Source: Aureimonas sp. AU4
Lineage (GTDB): Bacteria > Pseudomonadota > Alphaproteobacteria > Rhizobiales > Rhizobiaceae
Reading direction: 5' to 3'
NCBI RefSeq assembly: GCF_001463765.1
Contig: NZ_BBWK01000014.1
Coordinates: 94,257-158,256 of the forward strand
Length of the DNA stretch: 64,000 nucleotides
Shown: in pieces, positions 25,918 to 35,168 of the stretch
Layout of the letters: every line of letters begins with the position of its first letter
How positions within the stretch are numbered: position 1 is the stretch's first letter
Translations under genes and position numbers: made by a program
Notes under the pieces: generated by a model
What the model saw: only the letters and a program-made list of their open reading frames with translations
Told to the model about the DNA's origin: nothing
Database searches by the model: none

Positions 25918-25939
25918 AGGGCCGCTCTTCGGCCCTTTT
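25918..25939 (+). terminator. Rho-independent terminator after the small membrane gene
   Basis: Seven-bp stem AGGGCCG / CGGCCCT with loop CTCTT, followed by TTTT, begins four bases after the stop of the small gene. Confidence 0.7.
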
Positions 25940-26065
25940 CCCCGACGCGGAAGCGCATTAGTTTGCGCCCCTGACGATCCCCGTCGTCCGGCACGCGGCC
26001 GGCGATGGCGACGCCTTTGCCGCGCGCCGCGATCTTCCGCGGCCCGATCGATCGGTTCCGCCCTC

Positions 26066-27550
26066 ATGAATGCCGAATCCACCGTCCGCCGCCGGCCCCT
26101 GATCCTGGCCGCCGTGATGGCCTCCATGGCCATGATCGCCATCGAGGCGACCATCGTCTCGACCGCCATGCCGCAGATCGCCGGCCAGCTCGGCGACCTC
26201 CAGCTCTACGCCTGGGTCTTCTCGTCCTTCCTCCTGACCCAGACCGCCACCACGGTGGTGTTCGGCAAGCTCGCCGACACGTTCGGCCGCAAGCCGGTGC
26301 TCCTCTTCGGGATCGCCGTGTTCCTGATCGGCTCCATCCTGTGCGGCTTCGCCTGGTCGATGACGAGCCTCATCGCCTTCCGGTTCATCCAGGGTCTTGG
26401 GGCGGGCGCGATCCAGCCGGTCGCCCTGACCGTCATCGGCGACCTCTACACGATGGAGGAGCGCGCCAAGATCCAGGGGTTCCTCGCCAGCGTCTGGGGC
26501 GTGTCCTCGGTGGTCGGGCCGTTCGCGGGCGGGCTGATCGTCGCCAACCTCAGCTGGGCCTGGGTCTTCTGGATCAACCTGCCGATCGGCCTTCTGGCGG
26601 CGGCGGGCTTCTTCCTGTTTCTGCGCGAGGACATGGTGCACGAGCGCCGGCGCGTCGACGGGCTCGGCGCCGGGCTCTTCGCCCTCAGTGTCGCCGCGCT
26701 CATGGTGGCGCTGACGGAAGCGGGAACGCAGGACTGGGCCGTCGCCGCCGTCTCGGCCGTCGTCTTCGTTGCGGCGCTCGCGCTGTTCTTCGCGCAGGAG
26801 CGGCGCGCCGCCGACCCGATGATGGACATGCGCCTCTGGTCGCGTCGCTCGATCCTCACCGTCAACGCCGCGACCCTCTTCAGCGGCATGTCGGTGATCG
26901 GCCTCACCACCTTCCTGCCGATGTACGTGCAGGGCGTGCTCGGCCAGTCGGCGCTGGTGGCGGGCTTCACGCTGACCGCGATGGTGCTGGGCTGGCCGGT
27001 GGGCGCGACGATCGCCGCTCGCAACTTCAAGCGCTTCGGCCTGCGGCCGACGCTGGTCTTCGGCGCCGTTCTGCTGCCGGTTGGCGCGATCGCCTTCCTG
27101 GTCCTCAGTCCCGGCATGTCGCCGCTCGTGCCCGCTCTCGGCTCGGTGGTGATGGGCCTCGGAATGGGCTTCCTCAACACCACCGCCATCGTGATGATCC
27201 AGGGGAGTGTGGGCTGGAGCGAGCGGGGCGCGGCCACCGCCTCCAACGTCTTCGCGCGAAACCTCGGCTCGACGCTGGGGGCAAGCGCGCTCGGCGCCGT
27301 GTTCAGCCTGTCGCTCGCGACCGGAGGCGGGCCGGCGGGCGGCTTCGAGGAGATCCGCCGCCTTCTGGAACAGACGGGAACGCTGGCAGCGGACGGCGCG
27401 GCGCGGCTGGCGCTCGGCGCCTCGCTGCACCTCACCTTCCTCGGCGTGTTCCTGATCGCGCTCGCGACGCTCGGCCTTGCGCTTCTCGTGCCACGGCCCG
27501 CGCCCGCCAAGACGGACGCACCGGTCGAAGCGCTGCCGGTCGAGGTCTAG
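26066..27550 (+). CDS. MFS multidrug exporter, DHA2 (EmrB/QacA) type
   Basis: A 494-residue integral membrane protein with about 14 hydrophobic segments. The MFS motif between helices 2 and 3 is visible as KLADTFGRKPVLL, and helix 1 carries the IAIEATIVSTAMPQI start typical of DHA2 proton-drug antiporters. It likely exports toxic organic compounds. No regulator is adjacent. Its stop TAG overlaps the convergent cutC stop in a four-base CTAG. Substrates are unknown. Confidence 0.9.
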   Translation: MNAESTVRRRPLILAAVMASMAMIAIEATIVSTAMPQIAGQLGDLQLYAWVFSSFLLTQTATTVVFGKLADTFGRKPVLLFGIAVFLIGSILCGFAWSMTSLIAFRFIQGLGAGAIQPVALTVIGDLYTMEERAKIQGFLASVWGVSSVVGPFAGGLIVANLSWAWVFWINLPIGLLAAAGFFLFLREDMVHERRRVDGLGAGLFALSVAALMVALTEAGTQDWAVAAVSAVVFVAALALFFAQERRAADPMMDMRLWSRRSILTVNAATLFSGMSVIGLTTFLPMYVQGVLGQSALVAGFTLTAMVLGWPVGATIAARNFKRFGLRPTLVFGAVLLPVGAIAFLVLSPGMSPLVPALGSVVMGLGMGFLNTTAIVMIQGSVGWSERGAATASNVFARNLGSTLGASALGAVFSLSLATGGGPAGGFEEIRRLLEQTGTLAADGAARLALGASLHLTFLGVFLIALATLGLALLVPRPAPAKTDAPVEALPVEV

Positions 27551-28269
27551 GCCGCGTCGACCGCCGCGCGAAGCCGCCGCACCTCGTCTTCCGACGTGTC
27601 GGCCGGCTCCGCGACGTCGAAGCCCCAGCGCGCCATCTCGGGATTGGGGCGAAGGGGCCGGCGGCCCGAGGCGTGGATCTCGCGCGCGCCGGTGTCGCGC
27701 AGGAGGGCCGCCGCGTTGCCGGCGCGAACGCCGCTGCCCGGCATGACGGCGATGCGTCCCTCCGCCTGCTGCACGAGCTGCGTCAGCGTCGGCACGGCAT
27801 CTGGCGCGCGCAAGGCCCCGCCCGAGGTGAGGACGCGCTCGAAGCCGAGCGAGACGGCCGCCTCCAGCGCCTCGCCAAGATCGGGCGCGAGGTCGAAGGC
27901 GCGGTGGAGCGTCCGGCCCATTCCCTCCGAGGCGGCCATGAGCTCGGCCAGCGGTTCGGCGTCGAGCCGTCCGTCCGCGCGGTTCGCCCCGAAGACGACG
28001 CCCGCGAGCCCGGCCCGGCGCACGGCCTCGATCTCCAGCCGCATCGCGTCCAGCTCCGCGCGGGAATAGCGGAACGGCCCCGAGCGCGGCCGGATCATGG
28101 CGTAGACCGGCACGGGCGCGCGCGCGGCCAGCGCGATCAGCCCGGGCGTCGGCGTCAGGCCGCCCAGCGCCAGGCTCGAGCAGAGCTCGATCCGGTCCGC
28201 CCCGCCGCGCAGCGCGGCGCCGAGGCCCTCCGGCGTGTCGACGCAGATTTCCAGAAGGGGACGGCTCAT
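27547..28269 (-). CDS. cutC: Copper homeostasis protein CutC
   Basis: A 240-residue TIM-barrel protein. The N-terminal LLEICVDTPEGLGAALRGGADRIELCSSL pattern (residues 5-33) and VLTSGG are typical of CutC. The family was named for copper tolerance in E. coli, but the direct copper role has been questioned. ATG 28269 faces the divergent ROK gene with a short gap; longer frames upstream are antisense to ROK. The protein ends at residue 240, a normal length. Confidence 0.9.
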   Translation of the reverse strand: MSRPLLEICVDTPEGLGAALRGGADRIELCSSLALGGLTPTPGLIALAARAPVPVYAMIRPRSGPFRYSRAELDAMRLEIEAVRRAGLAGVVFGANRADGRLDAEPLAELMAASEGMGRTLHRAFDLAPDLGEALEAAVSLGFERVLTSGGALRAPDAVPTLTQLVQQAEGRIAVMPGSGVRAGNAAALLRDTGAREIHASGRRPLRPNPEMARWGFDVAEPADTSEDEVRRLRAAVDAA

Positions 28270-28360
28270 CGAGGTTCTCGCGGATGGCACGAGCGGGCGC
28301 TTCCCGCTAGGACGAGGCTTGAGCCTCACCCGATCCGCCGCCCTTGCCCGAAGCCCCGCC

Positions 28361-29266
28361 ATGACGCAACCCGCTTCCCCCCGCCGCCTCTGCGCCGATA
28401 TCGGCGGCTCCTTCATCAAGTTCGCCGCGGTCGACGAGGCGGGGGCGCTGCGCGACGAGCGGCGCGTGGCCACCGCCACCGGCGACTGGCCGGCCTTCGC
28501 GGCGAGCCTTGCCGAGCTGTGCGGCGCGGCGCCGGCCAGCGTGCCGCTCTGCCTCTCGATCGCCGGCGTCGCCGATCCCGAGAGCGGGATCGCGACGGTG
28601 GCCAACATTCCCTGCGTCTCGGGCCGACGCCTGGGGACCGAGCTTTCGGCGGCGCTCGGGCGGCCCGTTCGGGTCGCCAACGACGCGGACTGCTTCGTGC
28701 TCGCCGAGGCGCAGCGGGGCGCCGCGCAAGGGGCGCGCATCGTCTTCGGCATCATCCTCGGCAGCGGCGTCGGTGGCGGGCTGGTGGTGGACGGGCGCAT
28801 CGTGGAAGGGGCGGGCGGCGTCTCGGGCGAATGGGGCCACGGGCCGGTCATGGGCCGCCGGCTCGTCGGCACGCGCGCGCTGGAGCCCTTCGCGTGCGGC
28901 TGCGGGCAGGCGGGGTGCCTCGACGCGGTGGGAAGCGCGCGCGGCCTCGAGCGGCTCGACGCTTTCCTGAATGGCGCACCGCGCACGAGCCTTGCGATCG
29001 TGGACGCCTGGAACGAGGGCGAACGCGGGGCGGGCGAGGCGGTCGAGCTCTACCTCGACCTCGTGTCGGGACCGCTCGCGATGGTGGTGAACCTGACCGG
29101 CGCCAGCGCCGTGCCGGTGGCCGGCGGCCTGTCCAACTCGGAGCGGCTGGTCGCGGCGCTCGACGCGGCGGTGCGGGCCCGCATCCTGCGCCGAACCGCC
29201 GAACCCCTGGTCGTGCGCTCGGTGCTCGGCGCCGATGCCGGCCTGATCGGCGCCTCGCTGCTCTGA
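28361..29266 (+). CDS. ROK-family sugar kinase
   Basis: A 301-residue cytoplasmic kinase. Phosphate-binding motif ADIGGSFIKF is at residues 12-21, the ROK zinc motif CGCGQAGCLDAVGS is complete with its cysteines, and SGEWGH lies just before it. These fit N-acetylglucosamine, N-acetylmannosamine or glucose kinases. It is divergent from cutC. Start ATG 28361 fits the family N terminus; the longer frame reads through cutC antisense. Substrate cannot be assigned by eye. Confidence 0.88.
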   Translation: MTQPASPRRLCADIGGSFIKFAAVDEAGALRDERRVATATGDWPAFAASLAELCGAAPASVPLCLSIAGVADPESGIATVANIPCVSGRRLGTELSAALGRPVRVANDADCFVLAEAQRGAAQGARIVFGIILGSGVGGGLVVDGRIVEGAGGVSGEWGHGPVMGRRLVGTRALEPFACGCGQAGCLDAVGSARGLERLDAFLNGAPRTSLAIVDAWNEGERGAGEAVELYLDLVSGPLAMVVNLTGASAVPVAGGLSNSERLVAALDAAVRARILRRTAEPLVVRSVLGADAGLIGASLL

Positions 29267-29273
29267 GACGGCC

Positions 29274-32200
29274 CTATTCGGCCGCCGGCCGCACCATGCC
29301 GCCGCCGTCGTTGGCGTGGGGGCCGAACTCGGTGACCCGCTTCCACGATACGGACGGGTCGGGCGTCCAGGCCGCGTGCGCGGGGGCCGGCGCCTCGTCC
29401 ACCGTGCCGTCGGCCCGGTTCGGCTTCACGAAGCGATGGAACAGGCGTCCCACCAGATGCCCGAGGTCGTCCATGATCGTGTAGAGGCTCGGAATGAAGA
29501 CGAGCGACAGGACGGTCGAGACGAGGAGGCCGCCGATCACCGCGATCGCCATGGGCGCGCGGAACTCGCCGCCCTCGCCGGTGGCCATGGCGGCAGGCAC
29601 CATGCCGGCGGCCATGGCGAGCGTCGTCATGATGATGGGCCGGGCACGCTTGCGGCCTGCATCCACCACGGCCTCGCGCTGCGGCATGCCGTGGCGCTCC
29701 TGCTCCACCGCGAAGTCCACCAGCATGATGGCGTTCTTGGTGACGATGCCCATCAGCATCAGGATGCCGATCACGACCGGCATGGAGACCGCGTTCTGGG
29801 TGAGGAGCAGCGCGCCCACCACGCCGCCGACCGAGAGCGGCAGCGAGGCGAGGATGGTGATCGGCAGGAAGACCGAGCCGAACAGGAGGATCAGCACCAC
29901 CAGCACCATCATGATGCCCGCGCCCATCGCCATGGCGAAGCCGGTGAAGATCTCGCCCTGGATCTCGGCGTCGCCGACCGGCTGGATGCGCACGCCGGCG
30001 GGCAGGTCGCGCACCGTCTCGCCCGCCATGATGCGCGCCGTGCCCTCGCCGATCTCGTGGCCCGGCGCCATGGCGGTGCCGACCTTCACGAGGCGCTCGC
30101 GGTCGTAGCGCTCGATCGTCGAGGGCCCCTGGCCGAAGTCGATGGCGGCCACGGTCTCCAGCGGCACGGAACCGCCGGTGGCCGTCGACACGCGGAGGTC
30201 GCGAACGCTGGCGAGATCCCGCCGCGCGTTCTCCTCGATCTGCACGCGGATCGGGACCTGACGCGTGCCGACGTTGAACTTGGCGAGGTTCGCCCCGACG
30301 TCGCCGATGGTCGCCACGCGCACCGTCTCGGAGATGGCGTCCGGCGCGATGCCGAGGTCGGCCGCCTCGTCGAGACGCGGCACGATGCGGATCTCGGGCC
30401 GGGCGAACGAGGCCATGGCGGTCGGATTCGAGAAGATCGCGTCGCGCCGCATCTCGGACTCGAGGCGCGAGGCGGCGTCCGACACCTTGTCGCCGTCCTG
30501 GCCGAGAAGCCCGACCGACAGGTCGCGCTCGCCGCGGTCGTTGACGAAGTAGGAGCGCAGGTCCGGGATCGCCGCGAGCCTGGCGGTGATCACCGGCTCC
30601 AGGTCCTGCTGCGAGCGCTCGCGATCGAACTTGCGCGTCAGGTTGATGGTAAGGGCTGCGCGTCGCACCTCCAGCGTGCCCGTGGGCGAGGAGCCGCCGA
30701 TCACCAGGACCGAGCGGACCTCGGGCAACTCGCGGATGCTGCGCGCGGCCTCGTCGGTGATGCGGCGCGTCGTCTCCAGCGTCGAGCCCGGTGGCAGTTC
30801 CACCGACGCCACGATGCGCGAGGCGTCCTCCTTCGGGATGAAGCCGGTCGGCAGAAGCGGGATCGCCTGGAGCGACAGCACGAAGAGCCCGACGCCCGCC
30901 GCCAGCGTCAGCCAGCGGAAGCGCACGGTGCCCGCCAGGAAGCGCGTGTAGGCGCGCATCAGCGGACCGTCGCGCCGCTCGGCCGCGTGCGGCTTGTTGA
31001 GATAGGCCAGCAGCACGACGAGGACGCCGGCGCCGACGAGAACGGCGCGCGACCATTCGGCCGCGGTTTGGAGGTCCACCGGCGGCAGGCGCGAGGCCAG
31101 CTCGCGCAAGGGGCCCGGCGCCCCGGGCGAGCCCGGCAGGAGGGCGAGCGCGAAGAGCGCGCCGCAGGCGAGGCCGGCGAGCGGTCCGAGCACGAGGAGG
31201 TAGCGCCAGGCCAAGCGCCGGAAGCCCGGGCCGTGGTGGCGGTGCGGCCGGAAGAAGTAGGCCGCCAGCATCGGCGTGATGAGGCGCGCCACGAGCAGCG
31301 AGAAGAACACCGCCACCGCGACCGTCAGGCCGAACTGCTTGAAGTACTGGCCGGGAATGCCGCCCATGAAGGAGACCGGCGCGAAGACCGCGATGATCGT
31401 CATGGTGATCGCGATCACGGCGAGGCCGATCTCGTCGGCCGCCTCGACCGAGGCGCGGTAGGGCGGCTTGCCCATGCCCATGTGGCGCTCGATGTTCTCG
31501 ATCTCGACGATCGCGTCGTCCACCAGGATGCCGGTGACGAGGGTGATGGCGAGAAGCGAGACGAGGTTCAGCGAGAAGCCGAGCATCGACATGGCCCAGA
31601 AGGCCGGGATGGCGGCGAGCGGCAGCGTGATCGCGGCCACCGCCGTCGCGCGCCAGTCGCGCAGGAAGAGAAGCACGACCACGACCGCCAGGAAGGCGCC
31701 CTCGGCGAGCGTCTCCATGGCCGACTCGTAGTTGCCGTAGGTGTAGGTCACGCTGTCGTCGATGCGCGACAGGCGCACGTCGGGCCGCGCCTTGACGAGC
31801 TCGTCGACGCGCGCCGACACGAGGTCGGCGACGCTCGTGTCGCTGAAGCCCTTGGCGCGGTAGACCGAGACGGCGACCACGGGCTGGCCGTCGAGACGGG
31901 CGAACGAGCGCGGCTCCTCCACCGTGTCCTCGACGGTGCCGAGCTCGTCGAGACGCACCTGGCGGCCGCCCGGCAGGGCGATTCGCGTTTCGGCGAGCGC
32001 GCGGACGGTTCCGGCCGAGGACAGCGTGCGGATCGCCTGCTCCTGGCCGCCGAACTCGCCGCGCCCGCCCGAGCGGTCGACGTTGGTGAGGCGGAGCTGC
32101 GCGTTGACGGTGGCCGCCGTGATGCCGAGCGCGGCGAGGCGGTCGGGGGCGAGGCGCACCTGGATCTCGCGGTCGACGCCGCCCATGCGCTCGACGCGGC

Positions 32201-32720
32201 CGACGCCGCGCAGGCCCTGAAGCGCCCGGATCACCGTGTCATCGACATACCAGGAGAGCTGCTCGGGCGTCATGGCCGGCGCGCTCGCCGCATAGGTGAC
32301 GATCGACTGGTTCTCGACCTCGATGCGCTGGACGATCGGCTCGTCGATCGTGCGCGGCAGGTCGGCGCGGATCTTGGCGATCGCGTCCTTGACGTCGTTG
32401 AGCGCGCGGTCGGTGTTGATCTCGAGGCGGAACTCGGCCGCCGTCACCGACTGGCCGTCGGTGATCGTGGAGGTCACGTGCTTGAGGCCCGAGACGCCGG
32501 CCACCGCGTCCTCGACGCGCTTGGTGACCTGCGTCTCCAGCTCGGCCGGGGCCGCGCCGCTCTCGGTGACGGTGACCGAGATGATCGGCACGTCGATGTT
32601 GGGAAAGCGCGTGATGGGCAGGCTCGCGAAGGAGACGAGCCCCAGCACCACCAGGACGACGAACAGGAGGATCGAGGGAACCGGGTTGCGGATCGCCCAG
32701 CCCGAGATGTTGAAGTTCAT
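29274..32720 (-). CDS. RND efflux pump inner-membrane subunit (AcrB/MdtB family)
   Basis: A 1148-residue proton-driven exporter. Twelve membrane helices are split into two halves with large periplasmic loops (about 35-335 and 615-905). The helix 4 proton-relay pair is seen in ILVDDAIVEIENIERH, and FIPKEDAS opens the second porter domain. It is longer than AcrB because of extra hydrophobic sequence near 500-590 (ending LVVLLAYLNKPHA) and a C-terminal tail. It overlaps the adaptor gene in an ATGA junction and is probably controlled by the adjacent TetR regulator. An outer-membrane factor gene is not in the window. Confidence 0.93.
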   Translation of the reverse strand: MNFNISGWAIRNPVPSILLFVVLVVLGLVSFASLPITRFPNIDVPIISVTVTESGAAPAELETQVTKRVEDAVAGVSGLKHVTSTITDGQSVTAAEFRLEINTDRALNDVKDAIAKIRADLPRTIDEPIVQRIEVENQSIVTYAASAPAMTPEQLSWYVDDTVIRALQGLRGVGRVERMGGVDREIQVRLAPDRLAALGITAATVNAQLRLTNVDRSGGRGEFGGQEQAIRTLSSAGTVRALAETRIALPGGRQVRLDELGTVEDTVEEPRSFARLDGQPVVAVSVYRAKGFSDTSVADLVSARVDELVKARPDVRLSRIDDSVTYTYGNYESAMETLAEGAFLAVVVVLLFLRDWRATAVAAITLPLAAIPAFWAMSMLGFSLNLVSLLAITLVTGILVDDAIVEIENIERHMGMGKPPYRASVEAADEIGLAVIAITMTIIAVFAPVSFMGGIPGQYFKQFGLTVAVAVFFSLLVARLITPMLAAYFFRPHRHHGPGFRRLAWRYLLVLGPLAGLACGALFALALLPGSPGAPGPLRELASRLPPVDLQTAAEWSRAVLVGAGVLVVLLAYLNKPHAAERRDGPLMRAYTRFLAGTVRFRWLTLAAGVGLFVLSLQAIPLLPTGFIPKEDASRIVASVELPPGSTLETTRRITDEAARSIRELPEVRSVLVIGGSSPTGTLEVRRAALTINLTRKFDRERSQQDLEPVITARLAAIPDLRSYFVNDRGERDLSVGLLGQDGDKVSDAASRLESEMRRDAIFSNPTAMASFARPEIRIVPRLDEAADLGIAPDAISETVRVATIGDVGANLAKFNVGTRQVPIRVQIEENARRDLASVRDLRVSTATGGSVPLETVAAIDFGQGPSTIERYDRERLVKVGTAMAPGHEIGEGTARIMAGETVRDLPAGVRIQPVGDAEIQGEIFTGFAMAMGAGIMMVLVVLILLFGSVFLPITILASLPLSVGGVVGALLLTQNAVSMPVVIGILMLMGIVTKNAIMLVDFAVEQERHGMPQREAVVDAGRKRARPIIMTTLAMAAGMVPAAMATGEGGEFRAPMAIAVIGGLLVSTVLSLVFIPSLYTIMDDLGHLVGRLFHRFVKPNRADGTVDEAPAPAHAAWTPDPSVSWKRVTEFGPHANDGGGMVRPAAE

Positions 32721-33910
32721 CGCGCGGCCTCCGCGGTCTGCGTTGGATCGGCCGGGATCGGGCGCACGGCGTCGCCGTCGCGCACGAAGGTGCCGGCGGT
32801 GGCGACCACCTCGTCGCCGGGAGCAAGGCCCTCGGTCACCTCGACGTCGCCGCCCGACTGGACGCCGAGCTTCACCTCGCGCGTTTCGATCCGGCCCTCG
32901 CGCACGACCTGGATCGTGTCGCGCGAGCCGCTCGTCACCACGGCGCTGCGCGGCACGACGAGGCCTTGGGCGCGCGCGGTCTCGATCGAGGCCCGGGCGA
33001 AGGCGCCCGAGCGCAGCAGCGGCGAGGCGTCGAGCGTGACGCGCACGGAGCCGAGGCGCGTCGCGCGGTCGACGCGCGGCGAGACGAGGCGCACGCGGCC
33101 CGAAACCTCGGCTGAGCCGCCGAGCGATACGGTGGCGGGCTGGCCCGGCTGGAGGCGGCCGAGCGCGGTCTCGCTGACGGCCGCGTCGAGCTCGATCTCG
33201 CCCCCGCGCGCCAGTTCGAACAGGGCGCCACCCGCGCTCGACACGACCGCGCCGAGTCTCGCCTGTCGCTGGAGCACCAGCCCGTCGGTCGGCGCCTTGA
33301 TCTCGGCCTTGGAGCGGCGCAGCAGGAGAAGGCGCCGATCGGCCTCGGCGCTGGCGCGGTCGGCCTCGGCGAGCGCGACGCCCTGGCGGGCGGACGCGAG
33401 GCGGGCGGCGGCCGACGCCGCGGCCGAGACGCGCGTGTCGAGCACGTCCTGTCCGACGATGCCCTTGCCCGACAGGGCGCGGGTGCGGGCGAGCGAGGCC
33501 GAGGCCTCCGTGTCGGCGGACTGCGCCTCGTCGACGAGTGCCCGCGACTGCGTGATCGCGGCTTCCGCGCGGGCGAGCTTGGCCTCGGCCTGGGCGATGT
33601 CGACGTCCACGATGTCGGTGGCGAGCCGCGCGAGGACCTGGCCCTGCTCGACGCGGTCTCCTTCGTCGGCGAAGAGTTCCTCGATGCGCAGGCCGTCCAC
33701 GTCGGCACCGACCGTCACGGTCTCGCGCGGCGTCAGCGTGCCGGTGACCACGGTGCGCGCGACGAGTTCGCCGGTGCGCGCCTTCACGACCGAGATGCTG
33801 GGCGCATCCGGCGGGGGAGGGGCCGCCGGCGCCTCCGCGAGCGCGGGTGCGGCGGCGGACAGAAAGAGCGCGAGCAGCACGGCGCGGCTGCGAAGGGAGG
33901 CGGGCGTCAT
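32717..33910 (-). CDS. RND efflux periplasmic adaptor (membrane fusion protein)
   Basis: A 397-residue secreted adaptor. Cleavable signal peptide (about 1-25, ending ALAEA), then barrel-sandwich halves on either side of a long alpha-helical hairpin (about 110-190) and a beta-barrel. It bridges the inner-membrane pump to an outer-membrane channel. Its start lies next to the TetR stop with a four-base overlap, and its stop overlaps the pump start. The three genes therefore form one coupled operon. Confidence 0.92.
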   Translation of the reverse strand: MTPASLRSRAVLLALFLSAAAPALAEAPAAPPPPDAPSISVVKARTGELVARTVVTGTLTPRETVTVGADVDGLRIEELFADEGDRVEQGQVLARLATDIVDVDIAQAEAKLARAEAAITQSRALVDEAQSADTEASASLARTRALSGKGIVGQDVLDTRVSAAASAAARLASARQGVALAEADRASAEADRRLLLLRRSKAEIKAPTDGLVLQRQARLGAVVSSAGGALFELARGGEIELDAAVSETALGRLQPGQPATVSLGGSAEVSGRVRLVSPRVDRATRLGSVRVTLDASPLLRSGAFARASIETARAQGLVVPRSAVVTSGSRDTIQVVREGRIETREVKLGVQSGGDVEVTEGLAPGDEVVATAGTFVRDGDAVRPIPADPTQTAEAAR

Positions 33911-34530
33911 CGCGCGGGCTCCTTGAGAAGAACGTTCATGATGCGGAGAAGATACGGCTGGAGTTCGGCGGGCCGGACGTGCCGGTCCATCTGGAGGCGC
34001 ATCAGGAGGCCGTCGCCGATGCCGAAGAGGATGGTGACGACCTTGTCGAGATCGATCGCGCGATCGACCTCGCCGGCTTCGATGCCGGCCTCGAGCGCCG
34101 TGCGGATCGCCCGGCGTACCGTCGCCTCGATCTCGGCGAAGCGCTGGCCGACGGCGGTGTTGCGCAGCGACTCCGAGCAGATCTCGACCATCAGGCCGCC
34201 GGTCTCCGGGTCGCAGGCCGCCTCCAGGTAGCTGATGCAGGTGCGCACGATCCGGTCCGCCAGGGGACCTTCGCCCTCGAGTTCGGCCATGCAGGCCTGA
34301 GCGCCGACGCGCTCGTCGTTGGCGATCGCCTCGATGATCGCGTCCTTGGACGGAAAGTAGCGGTAGAGGGCGCCGGGGCTCATGCGCGCCTCGGCGCAGA
34401 TCTGGCCCATGGACGCGCCATGGAAGCCCCAGCGGCTGAAGCAGACGCGCGCCGCGTTCAGAATCTGCTGGCGCTTCGATTCCGTCCCGTGAGGGGCGTC
34501 CGCTTCGGGAGTGACGGGCAGCGAGGACAA
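33907..34530 (-). CDS. TetR-family regulator of the RND operon
   Basis: A regulator of about 207 residues. Helix-turn-helix near the N terminus (QQILNAARVCFSRWGFHGASMGQICAEARMSPGALYRYFPSKDAI) and a ligand-binding helical C terminus. No ATG is near the start. TTG at 34530 is preferred because the palindromic operator at 34553-34564 then lies just upstream; TTG at 34581 would place the operator inside the coding region. AGG at eight bases before 34530 is a weak ribosome-binding site. It is the first gene of the operon and most likely represses it. Confidence 0.85.
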   Translation of the reverse strand: MSSLPVTPEADAPHGTESKRQQILNAARVCFSRWGFHGASMGQICAEARMSPGALYRYFPSKDAIIEAIANDERVGAQACMAELEGEGPLADRIVRTCISYLEAACDPETGGLMVEICSESLRNTAVGQRFAEIEATVRRAIRTALEAGIEAGEVDRAIDLDKVVTILFGIGDGLLMRLQMDRHVRPAELQPYLLRIMNVLLKEPAR

Positions 34531-34552
34531 GGGCGAAGCCTGACGTGAGAGC

Positions 34553-34564
34553 GAACGATCGTTC
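34553..34564. promoter_or_regulatory. Palindromic TetR operator candidate
   Basis: Perfect 12-base palindrome GAACGATCGTTC upstream of the TetR start. Twofold symmetry and position before an autoregulated repressor/efflux operon fit a TetR operator. Binding is inferred. Confidence 0.55.
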
Positions 34565-34629
34565 TCATACCACGACGGCAAGATTGCGCAAGCTGTGCGA
34601 TGTGTTGATCGGCAAGCGGGATGGGAGGA

Positions 34630-34845
34630 TCAGCGCAGCGCGCTCAGGACCGAACCCGCCGCCGGGCTTTCGCGAAGCAGCCCCTCCACCAGCGAGCGCT
34701 GGAGAGCGGCCAGAAGGCGCAGGCGTGCCCGCTCGTCGCACCAGGCGCCCTCGCTTCGCCCGGTGCCGCGCGCAGCCGGAGCCGTCCGCGCCTCGCGGTC
34801 GGCGCGGGCGCTGCGGCGCTCGGGTGGGAAGGTGATGACGGTCAT
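34630..34845 (-). CDS. Small hypothetical protein
   Basis: A 71-residue, charged protein beginning MTVITFPPERRSARADREA, with an amphipathic C-terminal half (LRLLAALQRSLVEGLLRE). No membrane helix or known motif. No strong ribosome-binding site is seen; ATG 34890 would add 15 residues. The regular helical pattern in the C-terminal half favours a real gene, but it is antisense to several equally long frames, so confidence is low. Confidence 0.4.
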   Translation of the reverse strand: MTVITFPPERRSARADREARTAPAARGTGRSEGAWCDERARLRLLAALQRSLVEGLLRESPAAGSVLSALR

Positions 34846-35168
34846 TGATCGGGAGCCGGGAGGCGGTTGCGGACACGGCCGGTGGGCCATGTCATCGGAT
34901 GTAGCGCGCCGACCTTAAGAAACCCCACCTTTCCGGAATGTCATGCGGGGCGCGGTTGACTTTTTCCACAATCTCGTCTTCATGCCCGCATTCTTGCGTC
35001 CGTTCCGTCCGCGAGCCACCGACCACGTCCCTTCCTCCGGAAGCCGCGTGGAGGTCCCCATCCGCCAGCGAGTTTCGCCCGCGGATGCGATGATCCGTTG
35101 GTTCGTGCTTGGAATGGCCGCGACCCGCCACCATTCTCGGATGTGCTTCGAGAATGGAAAGGAAGCCG
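34846..35168 (+). promoter_or_regulatory. Leader and promoter region of ffh
   Basis: About 320 bases without a convincing gene. TTGACT at 34956-34961 is a possible -35 element, with no clear -10 partner. Close to ffh, CCATTCTCG (35131-35139) and CGAGAATGG (35149-35157) form a perfect nine-bp hairpin with a nine-base loop, and the ribosome-binding site GGAAAGGA follows directly. The rest has no recognised RNA family. Confidence 0.4.

Noticed and set aside
29316..33926. A 1536-residue open frame on the plus strand, antisense to the RND operon
   Set aside because: It mirrors the RND pump, adaptor and part of TetR. Its composition (Arg/His/Asp-rich, no domain) is typical of antisense frames in GC-rich genes.
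34566..35168. 4.5S RNA (ffs) upstream of ffh
   Set aside because: No sequence with the conserved SRP RNA loop and helix 8 was recognised before ffh.
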